From Kamptonema formosum PCC 10802 (GTDB lineage Bacteria; Cyanobacteriota; Cyanobacteriia; Cyanobacteriales; Oscillatoriaceae): a stretch of 48,674 bases of DNA. Within the stretch, counting starts at the first letter, position 1. Each line of letters begins with the position of its first letter. Position numbers and translations under genes: made by a program. The DNA lies in the NCBI RefSeq assembly GCF_000332335.1, contig NZ_KB235948.1, forward strand, positions 2,465,150 through 2,513,823, in the 5' to 3' direction. Below, piece after piece: positions 21,311-30,622 of this stretch. The notes beneath the pieces are model-generated. The model was not told the DNA's origin. It worked only from the letters and a program-made list of their open reading frames with translations, and did not search any database.

Positions 21311-22147
21311 ATGACAGATATCCGCAAACTCCTCAACCAAATCGCATCGCAGGAAAACCAGCTGCGCGACACCCAGTTCCTGGCACCCTGCGTGCGAAAA
21401 GGACGGGTGCGCACCCGAGTAGCCGGCATGGTTTACACCTTCTCCCCCTTTCCGCGCAACTTTGAAGGCTGGGGCATTTTCCAGCCGGCAAACGAAAAAG
21501 TCGCCAGCGCTGTGGGAGTTGCCGATTTGCCGCAAGTGGCAGAATACCTGCAAAACTTCAAAGCCGTGCGCCTTTGGCTGGCTCACGTTTTGCGAGGGAC
21601 AACCTGGCTGGCTTACCCCGTCAATGAATCCGACATGCGCTCTCGCACCGGCACCGCCAAACCCGTGCCGGTCCACCTGGTACAGGATGGGGCCTCCTTC
21701 GAGCCGGTGGTGGCCAGATGGGACGGGCGCAGCTGCTGGTTTGAACAAATTGACCGGCGAGCCGATCCCATGCCGGCGGAACACCTCAGAGAGCAACTCA
21801 AGCAGGTGACACCCCCACCAGAAGTCCGCTTCAAAGGCATGACCCCAGAAATGCGGGCAGTCTACCAGCTCGTGGCCCAACAGGCCGAGGAATTCCAAGC
21901 TCACCGGCTGCAGCAGCGCGATGAAAAGCGCCTCCAGGAAGCATTGCGCACCGGCGGCGGCACTTTGCGGGAATTCCGAGATCGCGATAACCACTGGCTC
22001 GTCGAGTGGACAACCGGCACCGGCGAGCACCACACCAGCGCCATCTCCAAACATGACCTCACCGTCGTCAGCGCCGGCATCTGCCTCAGCGGAATGGATC
22101 GCAACTTTGACCTGCAATCCCTCGTCGGCGTTGTCGAAGATCGCTGA
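21311..22147 (+). CDS. Unknown protein of the island, 278 aa
   Basis: ATG 21311 (MTDIRKLLNQIASQENQLRDTQFLAPCVRKGRVRTRVAGMVYTF). The N-terminal half has a compact domain with KGRVRTRVAGMVYTFSPFPRNFEGWGIF, which suggests a beta-barrel-like fold. After residue 180 comes a charged coiled-coil segment (EEFQAHRLQQRDEKRLQEAL), then a small C-terminal domain. No family is known to me. It precedes the ThiF-like gene by about 190 bp in the same direction, and such pairs suggest that it could be the E1 partner or a substrate. That is inference. Confidence 0.7.
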   Translation: MTDIRKLLNQIASQENQLRDTQFLAPCVRKGRVRTRVAGMVYTFSPFPRNFEGWGIFQPANEKVASAVGVADLPQVAEYLQNFKAVRLWLAHVLRGTTWLAYPVNESDMRSRTGTAKPVPVHLVQDGASFEPVVARWDGRSCWFEQIDRRADPMPAEHLREQLKQVTPPPEVRFKGMTPEMRAVYQLVAQQAEEFQAHRLQQRDEKRLQEALRTGGGTLREFRDRDNHWLVEWTTGTGEHHTSAISKHDLTVVSAGICLSGMDRNFDLQSLVGVVEDR

Positions 22148-22336
22148 ATTCACCCCTTCCCCTCACAGCGCATTTATCCACAATAAACCGGGTTTCTTGG
22201 AGGAAGTAAGAACGGGTTTACTAACATCCTGCACTTCGCCATCTTGGGCCAGAACCCGACGGTAGGGCTAAAGCCCAACTACAAACATTTTCAATTCAGA
22301 GCTTCCTTAGGTAGCAACTTGAGTTAAAATAATATC

Positions 22337-22972
22337 ATGTCTATCTTCTTTCACGAACAACTTTACAGAACACCGGCACTCATGGCAAAACTCAAAAACT
22401 TGCCCGTGACAGTGTGCGGTGCCGGTGCCTTAGGTGCCAACATCACCGAAAATTTAGCCCGTTCTGGCTTCGCCCAGATGAAAGTAATTGACCGCGACCG
22501 CATCGAGGAGCGCAACCTCTCCACCCAGCCTTATTATCGCTCAGATATCGGCGCTTTCAAAGCCAAGATTCTGGCAAATACCCTCTACCGGGCGCTAGGC
22601 GTGAAAGTGGAAGCGCACTCTAAAGAACTGACACCGGCAAATGCTGGGCAGCTCTTGACAAATACCGCCTTGATCATTGATACTTTTGATAACAGTGTGG
22701 GGCGTCAGGCGCTCAAGGATTACTGTGCCGGTGCGTCTGTTCCGTGCCTGCACGTCGGGCTGGCTAGCGATTACGCTGAGGCGATCTGGAATGAAAGCTA
22801 TCGCGTCCCGTCGCCGGCAAATGATGACATCTGCGATTACCCCCTGGCGAGAAATCTGGTCATGCTCGCTGTAGCTGTGGCTTGTGAGGCTGTGATTGGT
22901 TTTGTGGCGGCTGGGGAGCGGCGCAGTTTTACGGTGACGCTGGCGGATTTTGGGGTGAGGCTTTTTGAATGA
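22337..22972 (+). CDS. ThiF/HesA/MoeB-family E1-like adenylyltransferase
   Basis: 211 residues. It has a Rossmann nucleotide-binding loop VCGAGALGANITENLARSGF, Asp and Arg residues in IDRDRIEERNLSTQPYY, the ATP-contacting region GAFKAKILANTLYRALGV, and DTFDNSVGRQALKDYC. It lacks the usual CxxC zinc pairs and a clear catalytic cysteine domain, so it is a minimal E1-like adenylating module. Such enzymes activate the C-terminus of ubiquitin-like or sulfur-carrier proteins, or modify peptides. No ubiquitin-like gene is seen next to it. Confidence 0.85.
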   Translation: MSIFFHEQLYRTPALMAKLKNLPVTVCGAGALGANITENLARSGFAQMKVIDRDRIEERNLSTQPYYRSDIGAFKAKILANTLYRALGVKVEAHSKELTPANAGQLLTNTALIIDTFDNSVGRQALKDYCAGASVPCLHVGLASDYAEAIWNESYRVPSPANDDICDYPLARNLVMLAVAVACEAVIGFVAAGERRSFTVTLADFGVRLFE

Positions 22973-23011
22973 ACCGCCATAGAGGCAGAGAGCGCCAAGG
23001 AAGAGGAAAAT

Positions 23012-23587
23012 ATGGCAGGAGTTGAGGAGATTTTGGGGTTTTGGTTTGGCAAGCCGGGTGAGGCTGGTTATGGGAAACCCCGGAAGGTTTGGTTTGTGAG
23101 AGATGCAGCTTTTGATCTGGAGGTGCGGTTGCGTTTTCTGGGGGATTGCGAGTGGGCTGCTGCGGGCAAATTAGAGGATTGGCAGTCAACACCGGCAGGC
23201 TGTTTGGCTTTGGCTATCCTGCTGGATCAGTTTCCCCGGAATATGTTTCGGGGTCAGCCTCAGGCTTTTGCGACTGACTCGCAAGCGCTGGCTGTGGCGC
23301 ACCATGCTGTCGCTCAGGGGTTTGACAGGCAAATGCTGCCGGTGCAGCGCTGGTTTATCTATCTTCCGTTTGAGCACAGCGAGAATGTGGAGCACCAGCG
23401 CCGGTCTGTGGAGCTGTTTCGCCGGCTGAGTGACGATCCGGACAGTGCGCCAACTATTGATTATGCCGTTCGCCACCAGCAGATAATTGAGCGATTCGGG
23501 CGCTTCCCGCACCGCAACCAAATTCTGGGGCGCGAGACAACTCCTGAGGAGGCGGAATTTCTCAAGCAGCCCGGATCTTCGTTTTAA
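23012..23587 (+). CDS. DUF924 family protein
   Basis: 191 residues: ILGFWFG at the start, LALAILLDQFPRNMFRG, and HHAVAQGFDRQMLPVQRWFIYLPFEHSENVEHQRRSVELF are hallmark segments of this all-helical TPR-like family. The molecular function is unknown. It is probably an ordinary chromosomal gene outside the RNA island. Confidence 0.9.
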   Translation: MAGVEEILGFWFGKPGEAGYGKPRKVWFVRDAAFDLEVRLRFLGDCEWAAAGKLEDWQSTPAGCLALAILLDQFPRNMFRGQPQAFATDSQALAVAHHAVAQGFDRQMLPVQRWFIYLPFEHSENVEHQRRSVELFRRLSDDPDSAPTIDYAVRHQQIIERFGRFPHRNQILGRETTPEEAEFLKQPGSSF

Positions 23588-23867
23588 GCTGTTAGGCTTT
23601 TAACCTGCTTTTCCCTTGAAAGGAGGCAGAGCCGACCGAGGGCGTTCCCAGCCTGAGGCTGGGAACGAGAGAAAAAGTAAAAGCACAATCAAATTGATTG
23701 GAGAAAAGTCGGCGGAGCCGAAAAACAGGCGTTCCCAGCCTGAGGCTGGGAACGAGTAAAACGAGGAAAAATCCCTCGCATATTTTGAGAGTCTACCTCT
23801 TCTCTTAGCCCGCGCAGGCGGGCTTTGTTTGTATAGCCGCGATTTCTAATCGCCTGGAAACTAGCAA

Positions 23868-23899
23868 ATCCAAAATCCAAAATCCAAAATCCAAAATTC
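23868..23899. repeat. Heptanucleotide tandem repeat (CCAAAAT)
   Basis: About four copies of CCAAAAT. The same heptad in inverted orientation has entered the cobN coding region at three places, and a degenerate run lies near 11688-11716. Confidence 0.9.
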
Positions 23900-23909
23900 G
23901 CATGGCAAG

Positions 23910-25373
23910 CTATTCCAAAGTTCTGACCGTCAGTACCTGCGGCGGGGTCGCATCGGGGGGATACAAGAAATCTACCCGCACTAAACGCTCCTCTCCCGCT
24001 GCTAGATTCAGCTTCACAAGGGGGTCGAGAACCTGACCGAACCGGTGCCACAAATGCACATAGCGAGTCACCGGCTTCCCGCCGCCTTCATTATAGCGCA
24101 GCCGCACCGTCCCCCGGAAAAACGGGAAATTCAGAGGCGGTTTCTGGAAGCGCAAACCTCCCTTGCTCAGTTTGTCTTCCTTCAGCGGCGTTTCCAGAGT
24201 CAGCGCCACAGTTTGGGGTTTGCCGGTGCGGTTGACAAGCGGCAAACTCAGGTCATAGCGAACCGCATAATTCCCGTGCGCTTCGTAAGCGGTATCCGGA
24301 TAGCGCACTAGCATTTTACCAGCTTGCACTTGATTGGTGCCGAGCCGGCCACCCCGCAGAGTGCTGATAGCATAAGATAAGCCTTTCCCCGGTTGAGGAA
24401 TGCTGAGAGTCTTCGCACCGGCATCCACAAGCTGCGCTTCCCATTTAGAACCTGACTGCACGCCGCCAACTCGCCCGTAAATCAGCTTTCCGCTAGTTGC
24501 TGAAGGGGGTGTTGGGGTTTTTTCGCGAGGACCGGCGAACCCGCCATTCTCCAGCAAATTCTGCCATTCTTCCAGAGTGGGGGCGCGTTCGCTCCCGTCA
24601 GAATTTTTCTTAGCAAACATCGTCAAACAGGCAGCGTAAACCCTGCCACTGCTGTTCAGCTCCATAAAGGTAGACCGGCCATTTATGGGCTTCTCCAAAC
24701 CCCGCACCGGCGTGGGGTGATTCAGCAACATCCGGCTTTCCCCCGGCGGAATTACCAATTTAGCCGGAAAATCCGCCTGTCTGATTCCCCGCAGCACATT
24801 ATCTACCGCCCGAATGCCGGGACCCGAATAAATCTCGCCGCTGGGATTTTCTTGCATGGCCGGCTTTTCTTTAAACGGCGCTTCTTGCATCTGGTAGGTT
24901 GCCGCCTGCAGTACATCCAGCGTCACCGGCTTTGTGCCGGGATTGTGGACGAGCAAGCCGGTGTAAAGCGTCTGCAAATCCTTGGGCGTGTGGGTGTGGT
25001 GGTGGGCGAAGAGGGTAAATTCTCCCTCAAAGGGAAAGTTGAGATGAGCCGCCGGCACCTTTTTCCCCTCTGGGGGAAAGGTGGAGAGCAAAATTCCCTC
25101 CGTCTTCACCCATTCCGGGCTGTTGCTGTTAAACATCGGCACGGCATCCAACTTGCCGGGTAGCGCTCGCACTTCATTAAATTGCACAATTTCTTGGGGT
25201 GCCGGTTTCGCTTGGGAAGACGCCGGAGGAGATGCCGGGTTGGGAGAAGACTCGGCAGAGCTCGCGCACCCAGAGATTTGGGGAATCGCCAGAGTCAGCA
25301 GCAAGGGGGCGACACGCGCCAGCAGTTTCTTTTTGTTCCGAACGGTTCGCATATCTGTTAGAGGAATAGACAA
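23910..25373 (-). CDS. DUF3370 lipoprotein
   Basis: 487 residues with a lipoprotein-type signal ending LTLAIPQISGC, followed by a Pro/Ser-rich linker. The rest is beta-rich (VQFNEVRALPGKLDAVPMFNSNSPEWVKTEGILLSTF...) as in cyanobacterial DUF3370 proteins. It is probably anchored in the outer membrane or periplasm. The function is unknown. The start may be the ATG at 25349 (MRTVRNKK). The right half of a MITE lies just upstream. Confidence 0.85.
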   Translation of the reverse strand: MSIPLTDMRTVRNKKKLLARVAPLLLTLAIPQISGCASSAESSPNPASPPASSQAKPAPQEIVQFNEVRALPGKLDAVPMFNSNSPEWVKTEGILLSTFPPEGKKVPAAHLNFPFEGEFTLFAHHHTHTPKDLQTLYTGLLVHNPGTKPVTLDVLQAATYQMQEAPFKEKPAMQENPSGEIYSGPGIRAVDNVLRGIRQADFPAKLVIPPGESRMLLNHPTPVRGLEKPINGRSTFMELNSSGRVYAACLTMFAKKNSDGSERAPTLEEWQNLLENGGFAGPREKTPTPPSATSGKLIYGRVGGVQSGSKWEAQLVDAGAKTLSIPQPGKGLSYAISTLRGGRLGTNQVQAGKMLVRYPDTAYEAHGNYAVRYDLSLPLVNRTGKPQTVALTLETPLKEDKLSKGGLRFQKPPLNFPFFRGTVRLRYNEGGGKPVTRYVHLWHRFGQVLDPLVKLNLAAGEERLVRVDFLYPPDATPPQVLTVRTLE

Positions 25374-25569
25374 TACGGACAGGCGAGACGCCTGTCCTAC
25401 GTCCTAATCTAAGTGGCTACTGCTATAGAAAGCCGCCGCCATTTAAAAACTAGATATCTCAAATTTTACTTGGGTTCCCGTTCCGCGCTGTAGGGGCAGG
25501 AAAGCGTGCCTGCCCCATCCCCAGATTGTGCAATGTTTTCATTCCCGACTTGATATCGATCGCTTCGGC

Positions 25570-27237
25570 TCACCACGCCAGCGCCATCCCATCGCCACGG
25601 GGTTCTGAGGCTGCTACGAATACGCCATTTTGCCGCACAATAATCTGCCCGCGACCAAATTGCCCCGTTTGGGTGACGGTGGAGCCAGCCGGCAGATTGC
25701 CAATATAGATATCGTGCCCCCGGTTCGCCAGCTCCCGCACCACCGGCTCGGGCACCGCCTGCTCCAGCACGACTTGATTGCCGGCGACAAATTGCCACCG
25801 GGGCGCATCGAGGGCAGCTTGGGGATTCATACCATAATCCACCATATTCACCACGACTTGCAGGTGCCCCTGGGGCTGCATTGGCCCGCCCATGACGCCA
25901 AATGGCCCGACCGGCTCCCCATCCTGGGTGAGAAACCCCGGAATAATCGTGTGGAAGGGGCGCTTTGCCGGTGCGAACTGGTTCGGGTGTCCGGGTTGCA
26001 GGGTGAAACCGGCACCCCGATTTTGCAGGGCAATGCCGGTGCCGGGGATGAGAATGCCGCTGCCGAATCCCATATAATTGGATTGAATGAAGGACACCAT
26101 CAGCTCGGAGTCCGCTGCAGCCATATACACGGTGCCGCCTTTGGGCAATCCGGGCTCTGCTAGGGGAAGGGCTTTTTCTCCGATCAGCTGCCGGCGAGTT
26201 GCGGCGTATTCTTTATCTAGGAGTTGCCCCACCGGCACCTCCATGCAGCAGGGATCGCCGGCGTGCCGGCTCACGTCGGCAAAAGCCAGTTTCATCGCTT
26301 CTATTTGCAGGTGGTAGCTTTCCGCTGACTCCCGCTTCGGAAACCGGGTTTCTTCAAGAAACCGGGTTTCTCGCAATTCTCCCAAGTCGAGCCCCTCCAG
26401 AATGTTCAGCGCCATCAGCGCCGCCAATCCCTGGGTGTTGGGCGGCATTTCCCAAACCGTCAATCCGCGATAGTCGGTTGAGATGGGCGTCACCCAGTCC
26501 GCTTGGTGGGCGGCTAAGTCCGCCGCGCCCAGAAAGCCGCCGGTGGCGGATGCGAAGTTGGCGATTCGCTCAGCTAGTTTGCCGCTGTAGAAACTTTCGG
26601 TGCCGGTGGCGGCAATTTCTCGCAGTGTCTGCGCGTGCGCCTCACTGCGCCAGATTTCTCCGGCAGCCGGCGCTCGCCCCCTGGGGAAAAATACCTGCTT
26701 GAATGGCTCGAATTCTGTGCCGGTGAGGGGCAAGTAAATTTGTTCGGCGGATTTCCAGGAAAGCGCCACCACCGGCGACACCGGAAACCCCCCTTCGGCG
26801 TAGCGGATTGCCGGTGCGAACAGGTGCTCGAACGGCAAACGCCCCCAGCGCTCCCACAGCGCCCGCCAAGCGGATACCGCTCCCGGCACCGTCACCGGCA
26901 GCCAGCCATAGTAAGGGATTTTCTCTTTACCATAAAAATGCTTTTCTGTCAAGCTCTGGCAGCTCCTGCCTGAGGCATTCAGTCCGTGCAATTGGCCATC
27001 CCAGACGAGGGCGAAGGCGTCCGAGCCGGTGCTGTTGGCGGTGGGCTCAACGACAGTTAGGGTAATGGCCATTGCTATCGCCGCATCGACCGCGTTCCCC
27101 CCCGCCCAGAACATCTCCATGCCGGCAAGGGTGGCCAGGGGCTGGCCCGTCGCCACGGCACACCGGCTGCCCATCATCACTCTTCGGGCGGAGGGGTAGG
27201 GGTAGTCACTCAGGTTTCCCAGATGCATTGCCTTCAA
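25570..27237 (-). CDS. ggt: Gamma-glutamyltransferase
   Basis: 555 residues. The N-terminal part (GGNAVDAAIAMAITLTVVEPTANSTGSDAF) and the autoprocessing-site region KGGTVYMAAADSELMVSFIQSNYMGFGSGILIPGTG belong to the Ntn-hydrolase gamma-glutamyltransferase superfamily. The nucleophile is Thr in the sequence GGTVYM. There is no signal peptide. It would transfer or hydrolyse gamma-glutamyl groups, or act on related substrates. A dispersed palindrome at 26335-26371 is inserted in frame and encodes RETRFLEETRF between conserved segments. The gene remains open, so the extra loop is tolerated. Confidence 0.9.
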   Translation of the reverse strand: MKAMHLGNLSDYPYPSARRVMMGSRCAVATGQPLATLAGMEMFWAGGNAVDAAIAMAITLTVVEPTANSTGSDAFALVWDGQLHGLNASGRSCQSLTEKHFYGKEKIPYYGWLPVTVPGAVSAWRALWERWGRLPFEHLFAPAIRYAEGGFPVSPVVALSWKSAEQIYLPLTGTEFEPFKQVFFPRGRAPAAGEIWRSEAHAQTLREIAATGTESFYSGKLAERIANFASATGGFLGAADLAAHQADWVTPISTDYRGLTVWEMPPNTQGLAALMALNILEGLDLGELRETRFLEETRFPKRESAESYHLQIEAMKLAFADVSRHAGDPCCMEVPVGQLLDKEYAATRRQLIGEKALPLAEPGLPKGGTVYMAAADSELMVSFIQSNYMGFGSGILIPGTGIALQNRGAGFTLQPGHPNQFAPAKRPFHTIIPGFLTQDGEPVGPFGVMGGPMQPQGHLQVVVNMVDYGMNPQAALDAPRWQFVAGNQVVLEQAVPEPVVRELANRGHDIYIGNLPAGSTVTQTGQFGRGQIIVRQNGVFVAASEPRGDGMALAW

Positions 27238-27307
27238 TTAAATCTAGTTGATTAATTATTTTATCGCTGACGGGCTCTTCGCGCGGTTTTCAGTTGGGTG
27301 AAGTCCC

Positions 27308-27577
27308 AGAAACCCGGTTTCTTAAAGAAACCGAGTTTCTCCGTATCTCACTTGTATGAAAAACGCTCTAATAGCAGTAGGGGCGCTAACAGCGCCCCTA
27401 CAAGTTTGAGATATAGCAGCAGTCATATAGGTTAGAACAATAGAAGCTTCGGGAGCGGGGGAGCAAGGGAGGCCGGAATGTAGGTTTCCTAAATGCTTAC
27501 TGCTATATAGACGTATGTACGGCGTCCGCCGAGCCTGAAGGTCTAATGTTCTAACCTAAGTGCATACTGCTATATTT
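27308..27577. repeat. Repeat-rich spacer: AGAAACCCGG palindrome and MITE
   Basis: 27308-27341 is another AAACCCGGTTTC palindrome. 27411-27577 is bounded by GATATAGCAGCAG and TACTGCTATAT inverted ends and encodes nothing. The spacer 27238-27834 contains no convincing gene. Confidence 0.65.
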
Positions 27578-27834
27578 GAACACCCAGCCTCTCTAAAATC
27601 ACTTTTTTCTTTCTCTTAGCTTACAGCAATTCTTTAAGAGTTTTTTCCGCCCTCAACCCACAGGATGCCGGTGGAGGGGAAAACCTGAAGAATTTTTTTG
27701 AGCTGGCGGGCGGTTGCGGGTTTCTTCTTTATGCCGGCTGGCGCGAACTCGAATCTTCCCTGAGGTGGACCCGATCGGGCGTGCCGGCGGCAGGGCACCC
27801 AGCAGGACTGGGCATTTTTTTCCCCGCAAGTCAA

Positions 27835-28068
27835 CTAAGACTTATCCAGTCCCAGTTGCTGTTTTGAGGTTTCCAGTTGCTCCCAGAGTGTTTCGATGTC
27901 TTTGTAGGCTTGCTCTACAGACAGTTTCCCTCCGGTGGCTAAACAGCTTATGTAGGACACCCCCTGGGCAAATTCCTGCAAATTGGCGTTGAAAACAATA
28001 TTTTGTGGCGTCCCCTGGCCATAGTAGCGGCTGTGAGGATAGAGAAAACCGGACAGACCTGCCATCAT
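27835..28068 (-). CDS. Small conserved cyanobacterial protein (DUF7219-like)
   Basis: About 77 residues; the start (MMAGLSGFLYPHSRYYGQ) follows AGGAGGGGATT. The pattern FLYPHSRYYG.GTPQNIVFNANLQEFAQGVSYIS..ETGGKLS.EQAY..I..LWEQL matches a family of short cyanobacterial proteins. The function is unknown. The spacer 28069-28735 shows no gene. Confidence 0.8.
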   Translation of the reverse strand: MMAGLSGFLYPHSRYYGQGTPQNIVFNANLQEFAQGVSYISCLATGGKLSVEQAYKDIETLWEQLETSKQQLGLDKS

Positions 28069-28735
28069 AATCCCCTCCTGCTGGAGCAATACTACTTCTA
28101 TTCCTAGTGTGCCCTGAGATTTCGCGAGTTTTGGTGATGGCAGTCTGGGAGCAACTGTGACAATTTTTGGGAAATATCGCGATCTCCGTCAGGGATTGCA
28201 TGCGATCGGAATCACAGAACTGTGCGATCCGTGTCACACTAGGGCGCGAGCCAGGGGCTCGGGGCCTGTCCCCTGTCCCCAGGCGACTGGGCCTCAGGAA
28301 AGCCGGCAGGTACTGGCGCTTGGGGCGATTGCTCGCGGCAAGCTCAACGCTTAAACTAATAGCGCCTCCTGCCGGCTGCCTTTGGCTCTCCCATATCACA
28401 AAAAAGTGGAAATGTGTGATTTCTTAATGTTTCTTTACATCTGGGCGCTGCCAAGCTCTCTTTCAACTTTCCTTAAACTTATAACCTTTCCGTATAAAAG
28501 CATACAAAACCTTGAGCGCGTCTGGCTGATAGTTTTTAGAATAGGAGGTAAGATATTATTTCAGGCCCGATTGAATCGTCTCACCGAAACTTACAAACTT
28601 TAAAGATATTTACGAAAAGTTTCCCGGTGAGTCAAATGATTTTTCAGCTCCTCCCAATCTGACCGGAAAGCTGAAAATATTTTTCACGCTTTTCCAAGAG
28701 ACAGTTGGGAGAACGTTGCCGTACTTCAAAATACT

Positions 28736-30196
28736 ATGTACAGCCTCAGTGAAATCAGCATGGCCAGAGAAATTAATGCCGCCGTTGTGAATGTCAGCGG
28801 ACGCCAGCGCATGCTGTCCCAGCGGACAGCTTTCTTCTGCTTAAGACTGGTCTGCAGTCAGAGCGCAGCGGAGCGGGAAAAACTGCGATCTGAGTTGCTA
28901 GAGGCCATCGCTCTGATGGAAAAGTCACACAAGGGGCTGATCGAGGGCGATCCGAGTGTGAATCTGCCGGGGAACCCCTCAAAAGCGATCGAGGCGATGT
29001 ACTTTGAGCCACCCCTGAATTTAGACCGGCAGCTGCGGGACTACATTCGGGAGGTGAGAGCGCTAGCAGCCGCTGCGGATGCTGATCTGACAAAAGATAA
29101 CCCCCATCTGGGGTACATTATCAGTGCGGCTTCCACGGAATTACTCGCAGCTTTGAATGCAGTGGTGAGCCAGTACCAGAAAGAGAGCGAAGCCCAACAG
29201 CAGCAGATCGACAGGAACCAGCAGGTGCTCGTAGAGTTCAGCTGTGCCGCCACAGACGCCGCCCGAGCTCGCGCCCTAGAGCTGCAGCAAGCTTTGCGCG
29301 ACTTGCAAGAGGCTCAGAGCCTTCTGATTCAGAGCGAAAAAATGTCCAGCCTCGGCCAGCTCCTGGCGGGTGTGGCTCACGAAATCAACAATCCCGTAAC
29401 GTTTATCTATGGCAACCTCTCCCACGCTATCAACTATGTCGGCGATTTGATCGAGCTGCTGGAACTCTACCGGCACCGCTATCCTGACCCCGGGAGCGAG
29501 ATTGAAGAGTTGATAGAGTCTCTAGAACTGGATTTCGTAATTGAAGACCTGCCGAAGGTGATGTCTTCCATGAAAATGGGGGCGGACCGCATTCGCCAGA
29601 TTGTGCTGTCTCTGCGGAATTTCTCTCACCCAAACGATGTGGAAATCAGCCGGATCGACATTCACGAGGGAATTGAGAACACGCTGTTAATTTTGCGCAA
29701 TCGCCTGAAACCGCATGCCGGTCGTCCCGGCATTCAGGTGGTTAAAGAGTTTGGCAATCTGCCGAATGTGGAGTGCTGTGCCGGTGAGGTGAATCAGGTG
29801 TTTATGAATATTTTGGCGAATGCGATTGACGCACTGGAAGAGGGGATGGCGGCACCGGCACCAGGATGCCCCACGCCCACCATTCGCATCCGCACCGAAG
29901 TGTTGCGCCCGGATTTTGTTACAGTGCGGATTGGGGATAATGGCCCTGGAATGGAGCCGGAAGTCTTGGCGCGACTGTTTGACCCGTTTTTCACCACTAA
30001 GCCCGCCGGCAAGGGCACCGGCTTGGGGCTGTCCATCAGCTACCAGATCGTGGTGGAAAAACATGGCGGGACGCTCCAGTGCCTGTCGGAACCGGGACAG
30101 GGGACGGAGTTTTGGGTTGAGCTGCCGGTGCGCCACTCCCCAAGGCCGGCCTCTGCCACTGAAAGCCAGTCCAACCCGCTACCGCTCAGGAAGTAG
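28736..30196 (+). CDS. Histidine kinase with PilJ/NarX-like N-terminal sensor
   Basis: 486 residues without membrane segments. Residues 15-150 carry VVNVSGRQRMLSQRTAFFCLRL, the helical sensor module of PilJ/NarX proteins. A coiled coil follows, then the dimerisation/phosphoacceptor sequence GVAHEINNP (His near 222). The ATPase part has N box NQVFMNILANAIDAL, G1 IGDNGPGM, F box FDPFFTTKPAGKGTGLGL, and a C-terminal ELPVRHS. All catalytic residues are present. No response regulator is adjacent, so the partner is elsewhere. A close, degenerate paralogue follows. Confidence 0.9.
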   Translation: MYSLSEISMAREINAAVVNVSGRQRMLSQRTAFFCLRLVCSQSAAEREKLRSELLEAIALMEKSHKGLIEGDPSVNLPGNPSKAIEAMYFEPPLNLDRQLRDYIREVRALAAAADADLTKDNPHLGYIISAASTELLAALNAVVSQYQKESEAQQQQIDRNQQVLVEFSCAATDAARARALELQQALRDLQEAQSLLIQSEKMSSLGQLLAGVAHEINNPVTFIYGNLSHAINYVGDLIELLELYRHRYPDPGSEIEELIESLELDFVIEDLPKVMSSMKMGADRIRQIVLSLRNFSHPNDVEISRIDIHEGIENTLLILRNRLKPHAGRPGIQVVKEFGNLPNVECCAGEVNQVFMNILANAIDALEEGMAAPAPGCPTPTIRIRTEVLRPDFVTVRIGDNGPGMEPEVLARLFDPFFTTKPAGKGTGLGLSISYQIVVEKHGGTLQCLSEPGQGTEFWVELPVRHSPRPASATESQSNPLPLRK

Positions 30197-30622
30197 GGTG
30201 CGCTCCCCGTCTGAAAGCACTCCACCAGTGGGGCGATCCCTTGCGGGAACGCACCCTCCTGCTATAATTAAGTTTATATTAAGAAATGTCGGGAGCGGAA
30301 AAGTGGGGGAATAAAATCAAAATAATTGCCGGCAAAAAATTCAGTTTCAGAGAAACTTTGTCATTTGATAAGTAGGGGGCAAAATTATAGGCTAGATGGG
30401 AGATGTGTGGCCAGTCAGGACTCCCTCCCTGAGTGGGGAGCGAGAGGGCGAAAATCCCGCACAGAGGTGGAGTGCAGAAATGGGGTGCGATCCCCGTGTG
30501 CGCGCACTCCATTACTGGGGTGAGCCCTGGAGGGAAAGCACCCTGCAGCAGAATAGAGCGACTCGGGCTTTGCGGACAGGCAGAATTAAACCTAAAACTT
30601 AAATTGATTAGCTTGGCTCACC
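30197..30622. other. Duplicated intergenic segment between kinase paralogues
   Basis: Two related stretches (about 30197-30256 and 30478-30543) share GGGTGCG, GCACTCCA and GGGG blocks and each lies before or after a kinase copy, as expected if spacer and gene were duplicated together. A TATAAT at 30263-30268 may be a promoter. Confidence 0.5.

Noticed and set aside
25080-25430. Plus-strand ORFs opposite the DUF3370 and ggt genes
   Set aside because: They are shadows of genes with clear family signatures on the minus strand.
27634-27834. 66-codon minus-strand ORF
   Set aside because: Low complexity, no start signal, and no recognisable pattern; treated as spacer.
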